Assembly (NCBI RefSeq): GCF_000802425.1
Contig: NZ_JRUD01000016.1
Span: 1-64,000 of the forward strand
From: Pseudomonas flexibilis
GTDB taxonomy: Bacteria > Pseudomonadota > Gammaproteobacteria > Pseudomonadales > Pseudomonadaceae
Reading direction: 5' to 3'
Length of the DNA: 64,000 nucleotides
Shown in pieces: positions 48,270 to 61,666 of this stretch (positions are counted from its first letter, which is position 1; every line of letters starts with the position of its first letter). The notes below the pieces were generated by a model that was not told the origin of the DNA, did not search any database, and worked only from the letters and a program-made list of their open reading frames with translations. The position numbers were made by a program, and so were the translations under genes.

Positions 48270-50549
48270 CTACAGGTTCCGATAACGGTTCATGTCCAGC
48301 ACGCCAGCCTCTCGTGGCTCCTGCTCCCGCAGGTAGGCACTCAGGTCATGGAAGTAGTCCCAGAAGGCCGGATGGCTGCGGCGAATGCCCCAGCGCGATG
48401 CGATGTCGGCGAACGCCTCGGCGCTGCCGGCCTGCTCCAGTGCCGCCACGAAGGCTGGCACCTCCTGGGCAGACAGTGAAAACAGGAAGTTGGGATAACT
48501 GCCCAGCAGGCCCGGATAGACCGTGAGGGTGTCCTTCTCCGGCTGGTAGCGCAGCGACTCGCCGAGCATGAAGGCCACGTTGCTGTGCGCGCGGTTGCGC
48601 AACAGTGTGTAGATCACCCGCGAGCCATCCGGAAGCGACACCCGCAGCAGCGTGACATCCGGCATCTGGTGGATGACCGGCAGCCCGGCCGCCGGGCTCG
48701 CCGCCAGCCGGCGCAGGGCCTGCTCGGCCTCGCGCAACGCCGGCGGACCATCCGCACGAGCACAGGCAGCGCCGCCGCAACGGTTCAGTGGGTCGTCCGA
48801 CAGGGCGTTGATCGACTCGAAGCGTCCGAGCAGTCCGGCGGCGAACGCCGGCAGCACGCCCTCTTGTGGCAGCGTCAGGCCGCTGGGCGTGCGAGTGTCG
48901 ACCCCCGTGTAGGTCAGCCACAGCTTCAATTGGCCGCTGCCCTCATACCAGCTGTCCAGCAACGCCTGGCGCGAATCGGCCGGCAACAGGCGCAGGAAAT
49001 TGAGTTCGGCGCCATTGCGGATCAGGTCGAAATACAGCCGCGTCTGCGCCTGATGGGAGACATTGCCGAACACGTCGAAATTAACCACCAGCTGGTAGTA
49101 GGTGCGCTCCAGCAGCGGGTAGTCCATCCACCACAACGTCTGCGGTACGGCGCCGATCAATCCCTTGCGCACCGAGGCGCTGTCGTGATGGCGAAACACG
49201 CTTAGCAGCGCATTGTCGTTGCCGCGCCAGATCTGTGCCCATTCCGTCGCTGCGCCGCTGTAGCGTTCCCGGCGCAATTCCTCGTACTGGTTGCGCTTGT
49301 TCAGATAGGCGAGCCACAGGCTCCAGAGGTCGCCGAGGTTGTCGAGCTGGCCGGGCATGGCCAGCAACGGCGTCGCCTGGCGCCGGTAATCCGCATCGGC
49401 GATGTACTGGTCATGCTCCGGGTCCTGGAATAGCACCCAGAACTGGTCGCGGATCACGTCGGTGGCGATCTGCCCACGACACACCGGCCCGCGGATAAAG
49501 GTGCGCACGAAATATTCGGCGTTATCCAGCATGAACTGGTAGCGCGCCCGCGCCGGAATCGCCTCGAAGGTCGCGAAGGGGTTGGCGCGCCGACCGACGC
49601 CATAGCCCGGCAACTGCTCCAGGTCCCAGTCCTCGGCGAAGAACAGCGCCTTCACCCGCGCCAGCTTCGCCGCGCCGAGCGGATAGGTGATATGCGTCTT
49701 GTGCACGATCACATCGGTGACGGGACGCAGGCGGTAGTGGAAATCGGTGCCCGGATCGTCGTTGGGACGCCGCGTGGCGATGGGGTCGATGGGCTGCCCG
49801 CTCGGCGTACGCGAACGCACCAGCTGGAAGAAGTGCGTCTGCTCGCCGTCCTCGAAGTACAGGTGGGCCAGGAACAGGTGCTCGTATAGCCAGCGTCCCA
49901 CCAGTTGTTCGCGCAGGCTGCTGCCGTTGAGGAAGCCTTCCCAATCGCTGATCTGCACCTGCTCGCGTGGGCTCGGCTGCCATGAGCGGCTGTCCAGCGG
50001 CGCGCCCTGCGCCAGCCAGCGCTGCAGGGTGGCGTACTCCTCGTCGCTCAGCCCGGTCACCGCGAACGGCATGCCGCCGTGCGGATTGGCCTTGGCGTAG
50101 GCCGCGAACTCGTCCGGCAATGGGCATTGGTTGTCGCGATAGATGCCAATATCCAGCGACTCGGGCAGCCGGACATTGGGCGCCAGGGGCTGGCTGCGGC
50201 CCAGCTCCAGCATGCGCGCCATCAGCGCCGCCTGGTCGGACTGACCTTCCAGAACCGAATGAAAGCCCTTGCGCCGCCAGGCTGCCTCGCCCTGGGCATC
50301 GAGGAACAGCCGGGTGGTGTCCTGCGCCTGGGTGCGGGTGCCGTTGTACACCGGCAGCTTGTGCGCGCCGCGCTCGGCCCCCTCACCACTGCCCAGGTTG
50401 AGCTGGCAGGGCGAGTCGTAGCAGGCGTGGCAGGCCACGCACTTGGCGGTGAAGATCGGCTGGATGTCCCGCTGATAGGACAGCGGTTCTGCCATGGCCA
50501 GGGTGCTCAGCGCCAGCGCGGCGACTGCAAGGACGGCACGACGAATCAC
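48270..50549 (-). CDS. cti: Fatty acid cis/trans isomerase
   Basis: 759 aa. A signal peptide (1-20, ending AMA) and a cytochrome c-type heme site CVACH at 37-41 are seen, as in Cti, a periplasmic enzyme that turns cis-unsaturated membrane fatty acids to trans under solvent or heat stress. The length fits the family. It is divergent from metH, the same pairing as described for other pseudomonads. Confidence 0.93.
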   Translation of the reverse strand: MIRRAVLAVAALALSTLAMAEPLSYQRDIQPIFTAKCVACHACYDSPCQLNLGSGEGAERGAHKLPVYNGTRTQAQDTTRLFLDAQGEAAWRRKGFHSVLEGQSDQAALMARMLELGRSQPLAPNVRLPESLDIGIYRDNQCPLPDEFAAYAKANPHGGMPFAVTGLSDEEYATLQRWLAQGAPLDSRSWQPSPREQVQISDWEGFLNGSSLREQLVGRWLYEHLFLAHLYFEDGEQTHFFQLVRSRTPSGQPIDPIATRRPNDDPGTDFHYRLRPVTDVIVHKTHITYPLGAAKLARVKALFFAEDWDLEQLPGYGVGRRANPFATFEAIPARARYQFMLDNAEYFVRTFIRGPVCRGQIATDVIRDQFWVLFQDPEHDQYIADADYRRQATPLLAMPGQLDNLGDLWSLWLAYLNKRNQYEELRRERYSGAATEWAQIWRGNDNALLSVFRHHDSASVRKGLIGAVPQTLWWMDYPLLERTYYQLVVNFDVFGNVSHQAQTRLYFDLIRNGAELNFLRLLPADSRQALLDSWYEGSGQLKLWLTYTGVDTRTPSGLTLPQEGVLPAFAAGLLGRFESINALSDDPLNRCGGAACARADGPPALREAEQALRRLAASPAAGLPVIHQMPDVTLLRVSLPDGSRVIYTLLRNRAHSNVAFMLGESLRYQPEKDTLTVYPGLLGSYPNFLFSLSAQEVPAFVAALEQAGSAEAFADIASRWGIRRSHPAFWDYFHDLSAYLREQEPREAGVLDMNRYRNL

Positions 50550-50707
50550 GGCGGCGCTCCTGAAGGAAGGCCGCGCATTCTATCCGGAAGGCGGGCCCGT
50601 GGCTGCAACATGAGCCGTGCTCATGCACAACCACGCCCGGCTCAAGCCCCGTGCAGCTTTGCTATCATGCGCGCACTTTTGTCACACCCTCTTCGCCAGG
50701 TTTTTCC

Positions 50708-54400
<3,693 letters not shown>

Positions 54401-54409
54401 GGCCCGGTG

Positions 54410-54476
54410 GGTGGATGTCGTTTTGCGCATCCACCGCAGGTCTTGCACGGTGGACAACGCACAGCGGTTGTCCACC
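54410..54476. repeat. Two hairpins of the GGTGGA...TCCACC type behind metH
   Basis: GGTGGATG/CATCCACC (54410-54435) and GGTGGACAAC/GTTGTCCACC (54449-54476). Such paired imperfect hairpins are scattered between genes in Pseudomonas. They may protect or end the metH transcript. Confidence 0.6.
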
Positions 54477-54504
54477 CTACGCTTCCTCGACACCTGATTC
54501 GCCC

Positions 54505-55788
54505 ATGCATACCCTCGAGCAACTGCGCCGTGGCGAGCTGGCCGGCCTACGTCGGCTGGACCTGGCCGCCGACCTGACGGAATTCCCCAACGAGATCTTC
54601 GCGCTGGCCGACAGCCTGGAAGTCCTCAACCTGTCCGGCAACCAACTGTCACGCCTGCCGGATGACCTGCCGCGCCTGAAGAACCTGAAGGTCGTCTTCT
54701 GTTCGGAGAATCCCTTCACCGAGCTTCCCGAGGTATTGGGCGAATGCCCGCGGTTGGAGATGGTCGGCTTCAAGGCCTGCCGCATCGAGCGGGTGGCCGG
54801 CGCCGCACTGCCGCCACAGCTGCGCTGGCTTATCCTTACCGATAACCGCATTGCCCGGCTGCCGGATGCGCTGGGCCAGCGCCCGCGCCTGCAGAAGCTG
54901 ATGCTTTCCGGCAATCGATTGTCGGCGTTGCCGGACAGCCTCGCCGACGCAGCCAACCTGGAACTGCTACGACTGGCCGCCAACCGCTTCGAGGCGCTGC
55001 CGGACTGGCTCGGCGAGCTGCCGCGCCTGAGCTGGCTGGCGTTTTCCGGCAACCCGTGCAGTCCCTTCCCCGCCGTCCCGGACACGCGCGTCTATTCCCG
55101 GAACGAGGTGCAACTGGGCGAGCTGCTCGGCCAGGGCGCCTCCGGGCTGATCCATGCCGGGCTGCTACAGGACGGCGCCGCCGTGGCGGCCAAGCTGTTC
55201 AAGGGCCAGGTCACCAGCGACGGCCTGCCGGAAAGCGAGCTGGCGGCCTGCCTGGCTGCCGGCGCGCACCCGCATCTGATAGCCGTCAAGGGCATCCTGC
55301 GCACCAAACACAGTCCGTTGCCGGCGCTGCTGATGGAGCGCCTGCCGCCGCGCTACCGCACCCTGGCCGGGCCGCCGTCGCTTGCCAGCTGCACCCGGGA
55401 TTGCTACCCCGACGGCTGGACGCTCTCGACGGAGCAGGCGCTGCGCATCGCCCAGGGCACCGCGGCCGCCGTGGCGCACCTGCACGGACGTGGCATTCTG
55501 CATGGCGACCTGTATGGCCATAACCTGCTGGTCGACGGCGACGGCCACACCCTGCTCAGCGACTTCGGCGGCGCCACCTTCATCGATCCAGACAGCGCCC
55601 AGGGGCAGCGGCTGATGCGCCTGGAAAGCCGCGCCTTCGGCTGCCTGCTGGAGGAACTGCTCGACCACTGCCCTGCCGATGACCAGCCGCAGCGCCAGCA
55701 AGCCTTGCGCCAGCTCCAGCAGGCTTGCCTGGACGAACGGGTCGCCAGCCGGCCGGACTTCCAGACCCTCTGCGCCACCCTGGCCTGA
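54505..55788 (+). CDS. Leucine-rich-repeat protein kinase
   Basis: 427 aa. Residues 15-190 are about seven leucine-rich repeats (LEVLNLSGNQLSRLPDDLP type). Residues 203-425 form a Ser/Thr kinase-like domain: glycine loop GQGASG, K230 (VAAKLFKG), catalytic HGDLYGHN at 333-340 (the Arg of HRD is Gly) and DFG at 353-355. The motifs needed for catalysis are kept, so it is probably active. No membrane segment. Substrates are unknown; the repeats would bind a protein partner. Confidence 0.88.
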   Translation: MHTLEQLRRGELAGLRRLDLAADLTEFPNEIFALADSLEVLNLSGNQLSRLPDDLPRLKNLKVVFCSENPFTELPEVLGECPRLEMVGFKACRIERVAGAALPPQLRWLILTDNRIARLPDALGQRPRLQKLMLSGNRLSALPDSLADAANLELLRLAANRFEALPDWLGELPRLSWLAFSGNPCSPFPAVPDTRVYSRNEVQLGELLGQGASGLIHAGLLQDGAAVAAKLFKGQVTSDGLPESELAACLAAGAHPHLIAVKGILRTKHSPLPALLMERLPPRYRTLAGPPSLASCTRDCYPDGWTLSTEQALRIAQGTAAAVAHLHGRGILHGDLYGHNLLVDGDGHTLLSDFGGATFIDPDSAQGQRLMRLESRAFGCLLEELLDHCPADDQPQRQQALRQLQQACLDERVASRPDFQTLCATLA

Positions 55789-55792
55789 AACG

Positions 55793-55822
55793 AAAACCGC
55801 CAGACAAGCTGGCGGTTTTTTC
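55793..55822 (+). terminator. Bidirectional terminator
   Basis: AAAACCGCCAG-ACAAG-CTGGCGGTTTTTT between two convergent genes, serving both. Confidence 0.9.
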
Positions 55823-55837
55823 TTCGTAACGAGCCGA

Positions 55838-56269
55838 TTACTGCGCCACGGCCTCGGTCTGGGCCGGAACGGCTTCAGCCACCGGGGCCTCTTCGGCAAC
55901 CGCATCGTCGGCAAACAGGGTGTTGACCACTGCGCCACCGATCACGCTACCGGCGACAGCGCCAGCCATGCTGCCCATGAAGCCGCTGCCGGCCGACTGC
56001 GGCGCGGCCTGCGCAGCGGCGGGCGCGGTACCGGTGGTACGGGCCGGCGCCATGGCGGCAGCCGGAGCGGCGTTCTGTGCCGGAGCGGCAGGCTTGGCCT
56101 GGGCGGCGGGAGAGGAACCGTAACGGGTAGCCGGCTTGGCCTGAGCGGCCGGGGCCGGCTTGGCGCTCATGCGCTTGCGGGCGGCTTCCGCATCATCAAC
56201 GTAACCGGTGGTGCCAACCAGCAGGCCGGCCAGAGCCAGGCTGGTAAAGGAGAACTTGAGGGATTTCAC
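55838..56269 (-). CDS. Small secreted Ala/Pro-rich protein
   Basis: 143 aa. A signal peptide (about 1-30, LALAGLLVGTTGYVDDAEA) is followed by low-complexity Ala/Pro/Lys sequence and then GFMGSMAGAVAGSVIGGAVV, a glycine-zipper-like hydrophobic segment. Probably periplasmic or membrane-bound; function unknown. The 114 bp upstream to the EamA gene hold no gene. Confidence 0.8.
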   Translation of the reverse strand: MKSLKFSFTSLALAGLLVGTTGYVDDAEAARKRMSAKPAPAAQAKPATRYGSSPAAQAKPAAPAQNAAPAAAMAPARTTGTAPAAAQAAPQSAGSGFMGSMAGAVAGSVIGGAVVNTLFADDAVAEEAPVAEAVPAQTEAVAQ

Positions 56270-56383
56270 GCGGGGGTAACTCCTGAGGTTGTGCCTACAT
56301 AGGCGCTATATGGGGCCGGCTTGCGGCCTTCCAATGGTGGGCAAGCATAAAATCAACGCAAGGAAAATCAATCGGTTAGGCAT

Positions 56384-57310
56384 CTACTTGTGTAACGGCG
56401 CGTGAGCATGGAGGTCCTCGCGCAACAGCAGGCCCATGGCGAGCAGCACCAGCAGGCTGCCGGGCAGCCAGGCCCAGCCGATGGCTTCAGGCTGACGGGA
56501 AAACATCACCAGCATCGCCACGAAGGGCACCAGATAGCCGTAGGCAGCGATCCCTCCGGGTGAAAGCAGCCGGGTGGCATGTTGCTGCAGCCAGAAGGTG
56601 GCGCTGGTCGACAGGATTCCGAGGTACACCACCACCAGCCATTCCCGCTGACTCATGCCCAGCAGGTTTTCAGGCGTCTCCAGCAACAGGCCGAGCCCGG
56701 CAGTGATCGCCGCACCGCCCAGCAGGCTCCAGAACGCACGGGGCACCGACGCCTGCTCCAGCCAGCCCCGCGCCAGGCCCCACTTGCTGAGAACCGGGTA
56801 GAGCGCCGAACACAGGCAGCCGAGGAAGAAAAGCGCCTCGCCCATGCCGGGCTGCAGTAGCTGGTCGCTGGAGCGATGTTCAGCCCAGGCCAGCCCGAGG
56901 GCTCCCACTGCCCCCAGCAGCAGACAGCCCAGCAGCGCAGGCACCGGCCGCTCCACGCCAAAGCCGCGCCCCAGTCCATAGGCCAGCAACGGCACGCTGA
57001 CAAACAGTACGGCCATGGACAGCGAGCTGACCCTATGGGCCGCCCAGAACATGATGGCGAAGAATCCGCCTAGCGAAGCCCCCATCAGCAGGTACAGCAG
57101 CCAGCCCCGGGCGGAAGGCCAGCCGGGTTGGCGGAGATAGAGAGGCAATAGCGCCAGGGCAGCGATGGTGAAGCGCAGGGCAGTCAGCCAGAGCGGCGGC
57201 AGCTGCTGACCCAGGAGTCCAACCGCCGGGAAGGACAGTCCCACCAGCAGTGCCCAGAGCAGCATCCCCGCATGGGCACGCAACCGCACAGACGAGCTGC
57301 GCACTGTCAT
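56384..57310 (-). CDS. EamA/DMT-family transporter
   Basis: 308 aa from MTVRSSSVRLRAHAGMLLWA, with about ten membrane spans in two EamA halves (LLWALLVGLSFPAVGLLG; WSLLGGAAITAGLGLLLE). An inner-membrane exporter of small metabolites; substrate unknown. The longer frame to 57376 is less likely. Confidence 0.9.
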   Translation of the reverse strand: MTVRSSSVRLRAHAGMLLWALLVGLSFPAVGLLGQQLPPLWLTALRFTIAALALLPLYLRQPGWPSARGWLLYLLMGASLGGFFAIMFWAAHRVSSLSMAVLFVSVPLLAYGLGRGFGVERPVPALLGCLLLGAVGALGLAWAEHRSSDQLLQPGMGEALFFLGCLCSALYPVLSKWGLARGWLEQASVPRAFWSLLGGAAITAGLGLLLETPENLLGMSQREWLVVVYLGILSTSATFWLQQHATRLLSPGGIAAYGYLVPFVAMLVMFSRQPEAIGWAWLPGSLLVLLAMGLLLREDLHAHAPLHK

Positions 57311-57399
57311 GAACGAGGACACCGGATGTGCATGGGATCTCCTGCGGGCAAGGCCACCCACAGGGCTGCGACCCACATACGACGCAGCGGTTCCGCGTA

Positions 57400-57702
57400 T
57401 CAGCCCTGGTCGGTGGGCGTGTTGCGCTTGAAGCGAATGCGAAAATCCAGCTTGGGCTTCTGGGTCACGCTGATGGCCTTGCGTGTCACGGTATCCAGCG
57501 TGATGTTCCAGAAACCGGTGCTCGGCACGCGGATCCGGGCGGGGAAACGGATGAATGCGCCGCCGTGGTAGGTGTGCCGTCCGCCGTTACGGAAACTGCG
57601 GAAGTTGGCGTCGTTCATCAGCCGGATGTTGCACGGCTGGGAAGATTCGATGATCACCAGATCGTCTTCGTTGAGGTATTCGCGCCGGTGGATGAATTTC
57701 AT
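57400..57702 (-). CDS. DUF1883-containing protein
   Basis: 100 aa from MKFIHRREYLNEDDLVIIES. The pattern QPCNIRLMNDANFRSFRNGG and IRVPSTGFWNITLD is that of DUF1883, a small beta-rich domain of unknown function sometimes joined to TIR domains; here it stands alone. The frame to 57807 overlaps a neighbouring promoter region and is rejected. Confidence 0.85.
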   Translation of the reverse strand: MKFIHRREYLNEDDLVIIESSQPCNIRLMNDANFRSFRNGGRHTYHGGAFIRFPARIRVPSTGFWNITLDTVTRKAISVTQKPKLDFRIRFKRNTPTDQG

Positions 57703-57842
57703 GGCAGGTCGAGGCATCTTACGAGGGGCGCGCACCATACCACGCGGCGCCAAAAATCTCCCACCCGCCACCGCTTTGCGGTATGTTGCGCCGCCCCGGG
57801 GCGGCACCCGGCATCCGCATTACCGAGGCTCGTTTTTCTTTC

Positions 57843-58988
57843 ATGTCTGCTTCTCACACCCTCGACATCAGCGCCCCCCGGGTGCGCTGGGCCACCCGCT
57901 GCGGCTTCTTCCTTGCCGGGTTCGGCTTGTCGGTCTGGGCCCCGCTGATTCCCTACGTGCGCGAGCGCATTCCGATGAGCGACGCCACCTTTGGCCTGCT
58001 GCTGCTCTGCGTGGGTGCCGGCTCGCTGTCCTGCATGCCGCTGTCCGGCATGCTGGCCGCGCGTCTGGGCATTCGCCTGGCCTCCCTGGGTAGCCTGGCG
58101 CTGCTGATCTGCGCGCTCGCGATCATGGCGCTTACCGATTCGATCGTCTGGCTGGGGTTTGCCCTGTTCGCCTTCGGCGGCACGCTGGGTGTGCTGGACA
58201 TCCTGCTCAACATCCAGTCGTTGAAAGTGGAACGCGCCCTGCAACGGCCGCTGATGTCACAGTTTCACGGCATGTTCAGCCTGGGCACCATCGCCGGGGC
58301 GGCGTGCCTGACCGCCCTGCTGACGCTCGGTCTGTCTCCGGCGCTCAGTACACTGCTGCTGGTCGGCCTGATCCTCGTCACCACACTGGCCATCCGCAGC
58401 GGCCTGTTGCCGGACCGTGCGCCCGCCGGCGGCGTGATGTTCGCCCGCCCCACTGGCGTGGTGCTGGTGGTGGGCCTGCTGTGCTTTGTCGTCTACCTGG
58501 CTGAAGGCGCGATCCTGGACTGGAGCGCGATCTACCTCACCCAGGAAACAGGCATGGCCATGTCCCTGGCTGGCCTGGGCTATGCCAGCTTCGCCGCGCT
58601 GGTTGCCATCGCCCGTCTGGCCGGCGGGCCGGTGGTCGCCCGCCTGGGCACCGTGCGCGTGGTGGTCATCGGATCGGTGCTGGCCGCCACGGGCCTGCTG
58701 CTCAGCCTGCTGGCCAGCCACTGGATCGTCGCGCTGATCGGTTACGCCCTGTGTGGCCTGGGCTGCGCCAACATATCCCCCGTACTGATTTCTTCCCTGA
58801 ACCACCAGAAGGACATGCCGGTACACCTGGCGGTCACCGCCGCCACCACGGTAGGCTTCGCCGGCGTCCTGGCCGGCCCGGCGCTGATGGGTTTCGTGGC
58901 TCACCACAGCTCCCTGACCATCGCCTTCGCCATGGTCGCCGCTTTGTTGCTGGGCATGTTGTTCAGCACGACACGCCTGCCTCGCTAG
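57843..58988 (+). CDS. MFS transporter
   Basis: 381 aa with about twelve membrane spans (FFLAGFGLSVWAPLIPYVRE; LMSQFHGMFSLGTIAGAACL). The layout resembles YbjJ/fucose-permease-like members of the major facilitator superfamily. Substrate unknown. It starts at the ATG at 57843, not at the upstream in-frame codon. Confidence 0.9.
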   Translation: MSASHTLDISAPRVRWATRCGFFLAGFGLSVWAPLIPYVRERIPMSDATFGLLLLCVGAGSLSCMPLSGMLAARLGIRLASLGSLALLICALAIMALTDSIVWLGFALFAFGGTLGVLDILLNIQSLKVERALQRPLMSQFHGMFSLGTIAGAACLTALLTLGLSPALSTLLLVGLILVTTLAIRSGLLPDRAPAGGVMFARPTGVVLVVGLLCFVVYLAEGAILDWSAIYLTQETGMAMSLAGLGYASFAALVAIARLAGGPVVARLGTVRVVVIGSVLAATGLLLSLLASHWIVALIGYALCGLGCANISPVLISSLNHQKDMPVHLAVTAATTVGFAGVLAGPALMGFVAHHSSLTIAFAMVAALLLGMLFSTTRLPR

Positions 58989-59007
58989 CCTTCCAGACAT
59001 TCGACCC

Positions 59008-60045
59008 ATGCGAATCCAGCAGATCCATCAACACCTCGCCGAGCTGGGCGCCAAGCCCCTGCACATCACCCGTATCCTGCGTGCCTGGCTGCACGGGCTG
59101 CCGCTGGACACCGGCACCCGGCGCCAGCAGAGCCAGGATTTCCTCCCCCTGGCGGTACGCGACAACCTCCCGGCCCTCAAGGCGATGCTCGACGACCTGG
59201 CCCGCCTGCGCTCCGAGCACCCGGGTGCCGATGACTCCGCCCGGCTGCTGGTGGCGCTGAATGACGGACAGCTGGTCGAGAGCGTGCTGCTGCCCCGCGA
59301 CGGGCTCTGCGTGTCCAGCCAGGTGGGTTGCGCGGTGGGCTGCACCTTCTGCATGACCGGCAAGAGCGGCCTGCTGCGCCAGGTCGGCAGTGCCGAGATC
59401 CTCGCCCAGGTCGCCCTGGCCCGGCGCAAGCGCGCCGTGAAGAAGGTGGTGTTCATGGGCATGGGCGAGCCGGCCCACAACCTCGACAACGTGCTGGACG
59501 CCATCGACGTGCTGGGCAGTGAAGGCGGCATCGGTCACAAGAACCTGGTGTTCTCCACGGTGGGTGATCCCCGGGTATTCGAGCGCCTGCCGCTGCAGCG
59601 TGTGAAACCGGCGCTGGCCTTGTCCCTGCACAGCACCGATGCGGCCCTGCGGGAACAGCTGCTGCCGCGCGCGCCGCGCCTGGCACCCGAGGAGCTGGTC
59701 GAGCGCGGCGAAGCCTACGCTCGCGAGGTCGGCTATCCGATCCAGTACCAGTGGACCCTGCTCAAGGGCATCAATGATAGCCAGGACGAGATGGAAGGGA
59801 TCATCCGGCTACTCAAGGGCAAGTACGCGATCATGAATGTCATCCCTTACAACAGCCTGGAGCAGGATGAGTACCAGCGGCCGGATGGCGAACGCATCCG
59901 CCAGATCGTCCGCTATCTGCATGGCAACGGCGTGCTGACCAAGGTCCGCAACTCGGCGGGGCAGGATGTGGACGGCGGCTGCGGCCAATTGCGCGCCCGC
60001 GCCGAGCGCGGCAGCCGCACCCGTTCAGGCCAGGGGCAACGCTGA
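59008..60045 (+). CDS. RlmN/Cfr-family radical SAM RNA methyltransferase (second paralogue type)
   Basis: 345 aa. The radical SAM site CAVGCTFC (C-X3-C-X2-C) and GEPAHNLDNV are present, and a late Cys in DGGCGQL fits the methyl-carrying Cys of this family. It would methylate an adenosine carbon in RNA. Several details (short N-terminus, PAHN instead of the usual PLxN) set it apart from the housekeeping rlmN, which in pseudomonads I recall near ndk. Its 3' end overlaps the convergent GGDEF gene by 21 bases. Confidence 0.88.
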   Translation: MRIQQIHQHLAELGAKPLHITRILRAWLHGLPLDTGTRRQQSQDFLPLAVRDNLPALKAMLDDLARLRSEHPGADDSARLLVALNDGQLVESVLLPRDGLCVSSQVGCAVGCTFCMTGKSGLLRQVGSAEILAQVALARRKRAVKKVVFMGMGEPAHNLDNVLDAIDVLGSEGGIGHKNLVFSTVGDPRVFERLPLQRVKPALALSLHSTDAALREQLLPRAPRLAPEELVERGEAYAREVGYPIQYQWTLLKGINDSQDEMEGIIRLLKGKYAIMNVIPYNSLEQDEYQRPDGERIRQIVRYLHGNGVLTKVRNSAGQDVDGGCGQLRARAERGSRTRSGQGQR

Positions 60046-61476
60046 CAGTTCGGGGCTTTCCCGCCCGGCCAGCGTGACCATCACCACCCGGTCACGCCCT
60101 TCATCCTTGGCCTGGTACAGCGCGCGATCGGCGTCAGCCAGCAATTCATCCAGCGTCCCAGCCGGCGTTTGCGCATACCAGGCCAGACCGATGCTCAGCG
60201 TCGCGACCACATGATCGGTCCCCGCCTGCAGTGGGCGCCGCGCCACCGCGCTGCGGATCCGCTCGGCCATGCCCAGCGCATCCGCCTCCGTGAGGCCAGA
60301 CAGCACGAGAGCGAACTCTTCGCCGCCCAGGCGCCCGAAGAGATCGCTCTGACGCAGAATCTGCCGGACACCGCCGGCAAAGCTACGCAACACCTCGTCA
60401 CCCACCGCATGTCCATGGCGGTCGTTGACGCGCTTGAAGTGGTCGAGGTCCAGCATCATCACCACCAGCGGGGTTGCGGTGCCCCTGTGCTGGCGCAGCA
60501 GTCCTTCGCCACGCCTGAAAAAGCCCCGGCGCGACAGGGCGCCGGTCAGGATGTCGTGATCGGCGCGCTGTCGCAGCGCCAGCAATTCACGATTGCGAGC
60601 CTGGTTGATGCTGGCCACCGTCAGCGGGCCCAGGGCGAAGAGCGTGATGCCCAGGCGCAGCGCGACCGTCCGGGCGAAATCGTTGCCCGCATCGAGCAGC
60701 GGCACCAGCCCGAGACTCACCGCCACGAACAACCAGACACAGGCCAGCAGGGTCAGCAAGGCCGAGATAAACAGGGAATAACTCAGGGCGCACCAGAGCA
60801 GCGCGGGCACCACGATGCCCAGCGAGGCCGGCCCACCCACACCGACACAGACCATCAGCGAGACCAGCAGCGCCACCACCGGCGCGAACTCCCACAGGTC
60901 GTCCCGCCGCCGGGAATGCCTGCCGCTGGCCAGACGCGAGAAAAACTCCGGCGCCGACAGCATGGCAGGCAGGATCAGCACGGCATTGGTCAGGTCCGCA
61001 CTGAACCAGGATGCCCCGGCCTCCCACGCCGTGGCGAACAGCCGAGGGCTGACGAGATGCCCCAGCAACACGGCGGCCAGCGCGGAACAGCCCGAGGCCA
61101 GCAGACAGATGGCAAACAGCGCCAGCAGGCCGCTGGGCCTGCGCAGAGAGCGAAAACGCCGGGGCATCAGCCGGACCAAGAGCAGGCCACTGGCCACGAA
61201 GGCGAGGTTGACCAGGGAAAGTCGCAGGGAGAACAACAGGTCGCCGCCCATGAACAGATCGGCCGACACATAGCCCGCAAGGGCGGCGATCCAGCCTTCC
61301 GGGCGTGCCAGTTGGGGGTGAAGGATGAAGAGCCCCAGCAGCACGGCATTAGCGGGCCAGAAGGAGGCCAGCAGGCCGACCGGTCGCGTGGCGATGCCCA
61401 GCCAGGCGGTGAACAGGACCAGCAGCAGCACGCCCAGCAGCCGCAGCGCGCGAGCCTCCCAGTCGGTCGATGCCAT
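60025..61476 (-). CDS. MASE1-type membrane diguanylate cyclase
   Basis: 483 aa from MASTDWEARALRLLGVLLLV. About eight to ten membrane spans (15-310) of MASE1 type are followed by a GGDEF domain (about 325-470) with active-site RLGGEEFAL, so it can make c-di-GMP. The inhibitory I-site RxxD occurs as RQSD five residues before GGEEF. The start is uncertain because an upstream ATG-free extension is open to 61560. Confidence 0.9.
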   Translation of the reverse strand: MASTDWEARALRLLGVLLLVLFTAWLGIATRPVGLLASFWPANAVLLGLFILHPQLARPEGWIAALAGYVSADLFMGGDLLFSLRLSLVNLAFVASGLLLVRLMPRRFRSLRRPSGLLALFAICLLASGCSALAAVLLGHLVSPRLFATAWEAGASWFSADLTNAVLILPAMLSAPEFFSRLASGRHSRRRDDLWEFAPVVALLVSLMVCVGVGGPASLGIVVPALLWCALSYSLFISALLTLLACVWLFVAVSLGLVPLLDAGNDFARTVALRLGITLFALGPLTVASINQARNRELLALRQRADHDILTGALSRRGFFRRGEGLLRQHRGTATPLVVMMLDLDHFKRVNDRHGHAVGDEVLRSFAGGVRQILRQSDLFGRLGGEEFALVLSGLTEADALGMAERIRSAVARRPLQAGTDHVVATLSIGLAWYAQTPAGTLDELLADADRALYQAKDEGRDRVVMVTLAGRESPELSALPLA

Positions 61477-61666
61477 GATTCTCACTTCAGTTTCTCCCTG
61501 TGGTGCCTGCTCCAACCCGCTCACCCTGCCGGTCTGGCCTGCGACTTTAACATTCGGCACCCTGCGCAGCCGCTCGCCCCCGCCGCCCCGTGACTCCGGT
61601 CACAGGCACCCATCTCGCCACGGGCAGCTTTACTTTCGCTGATACCCTTTGCGACAGGAGCACGAC

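Noticed and set aside
50550-50707. Cobalamin riboswitch before metH
   Set aside because: The interval is only about 160 bp and no B12-box-like sequence or the expected multi-stem layout was seen.
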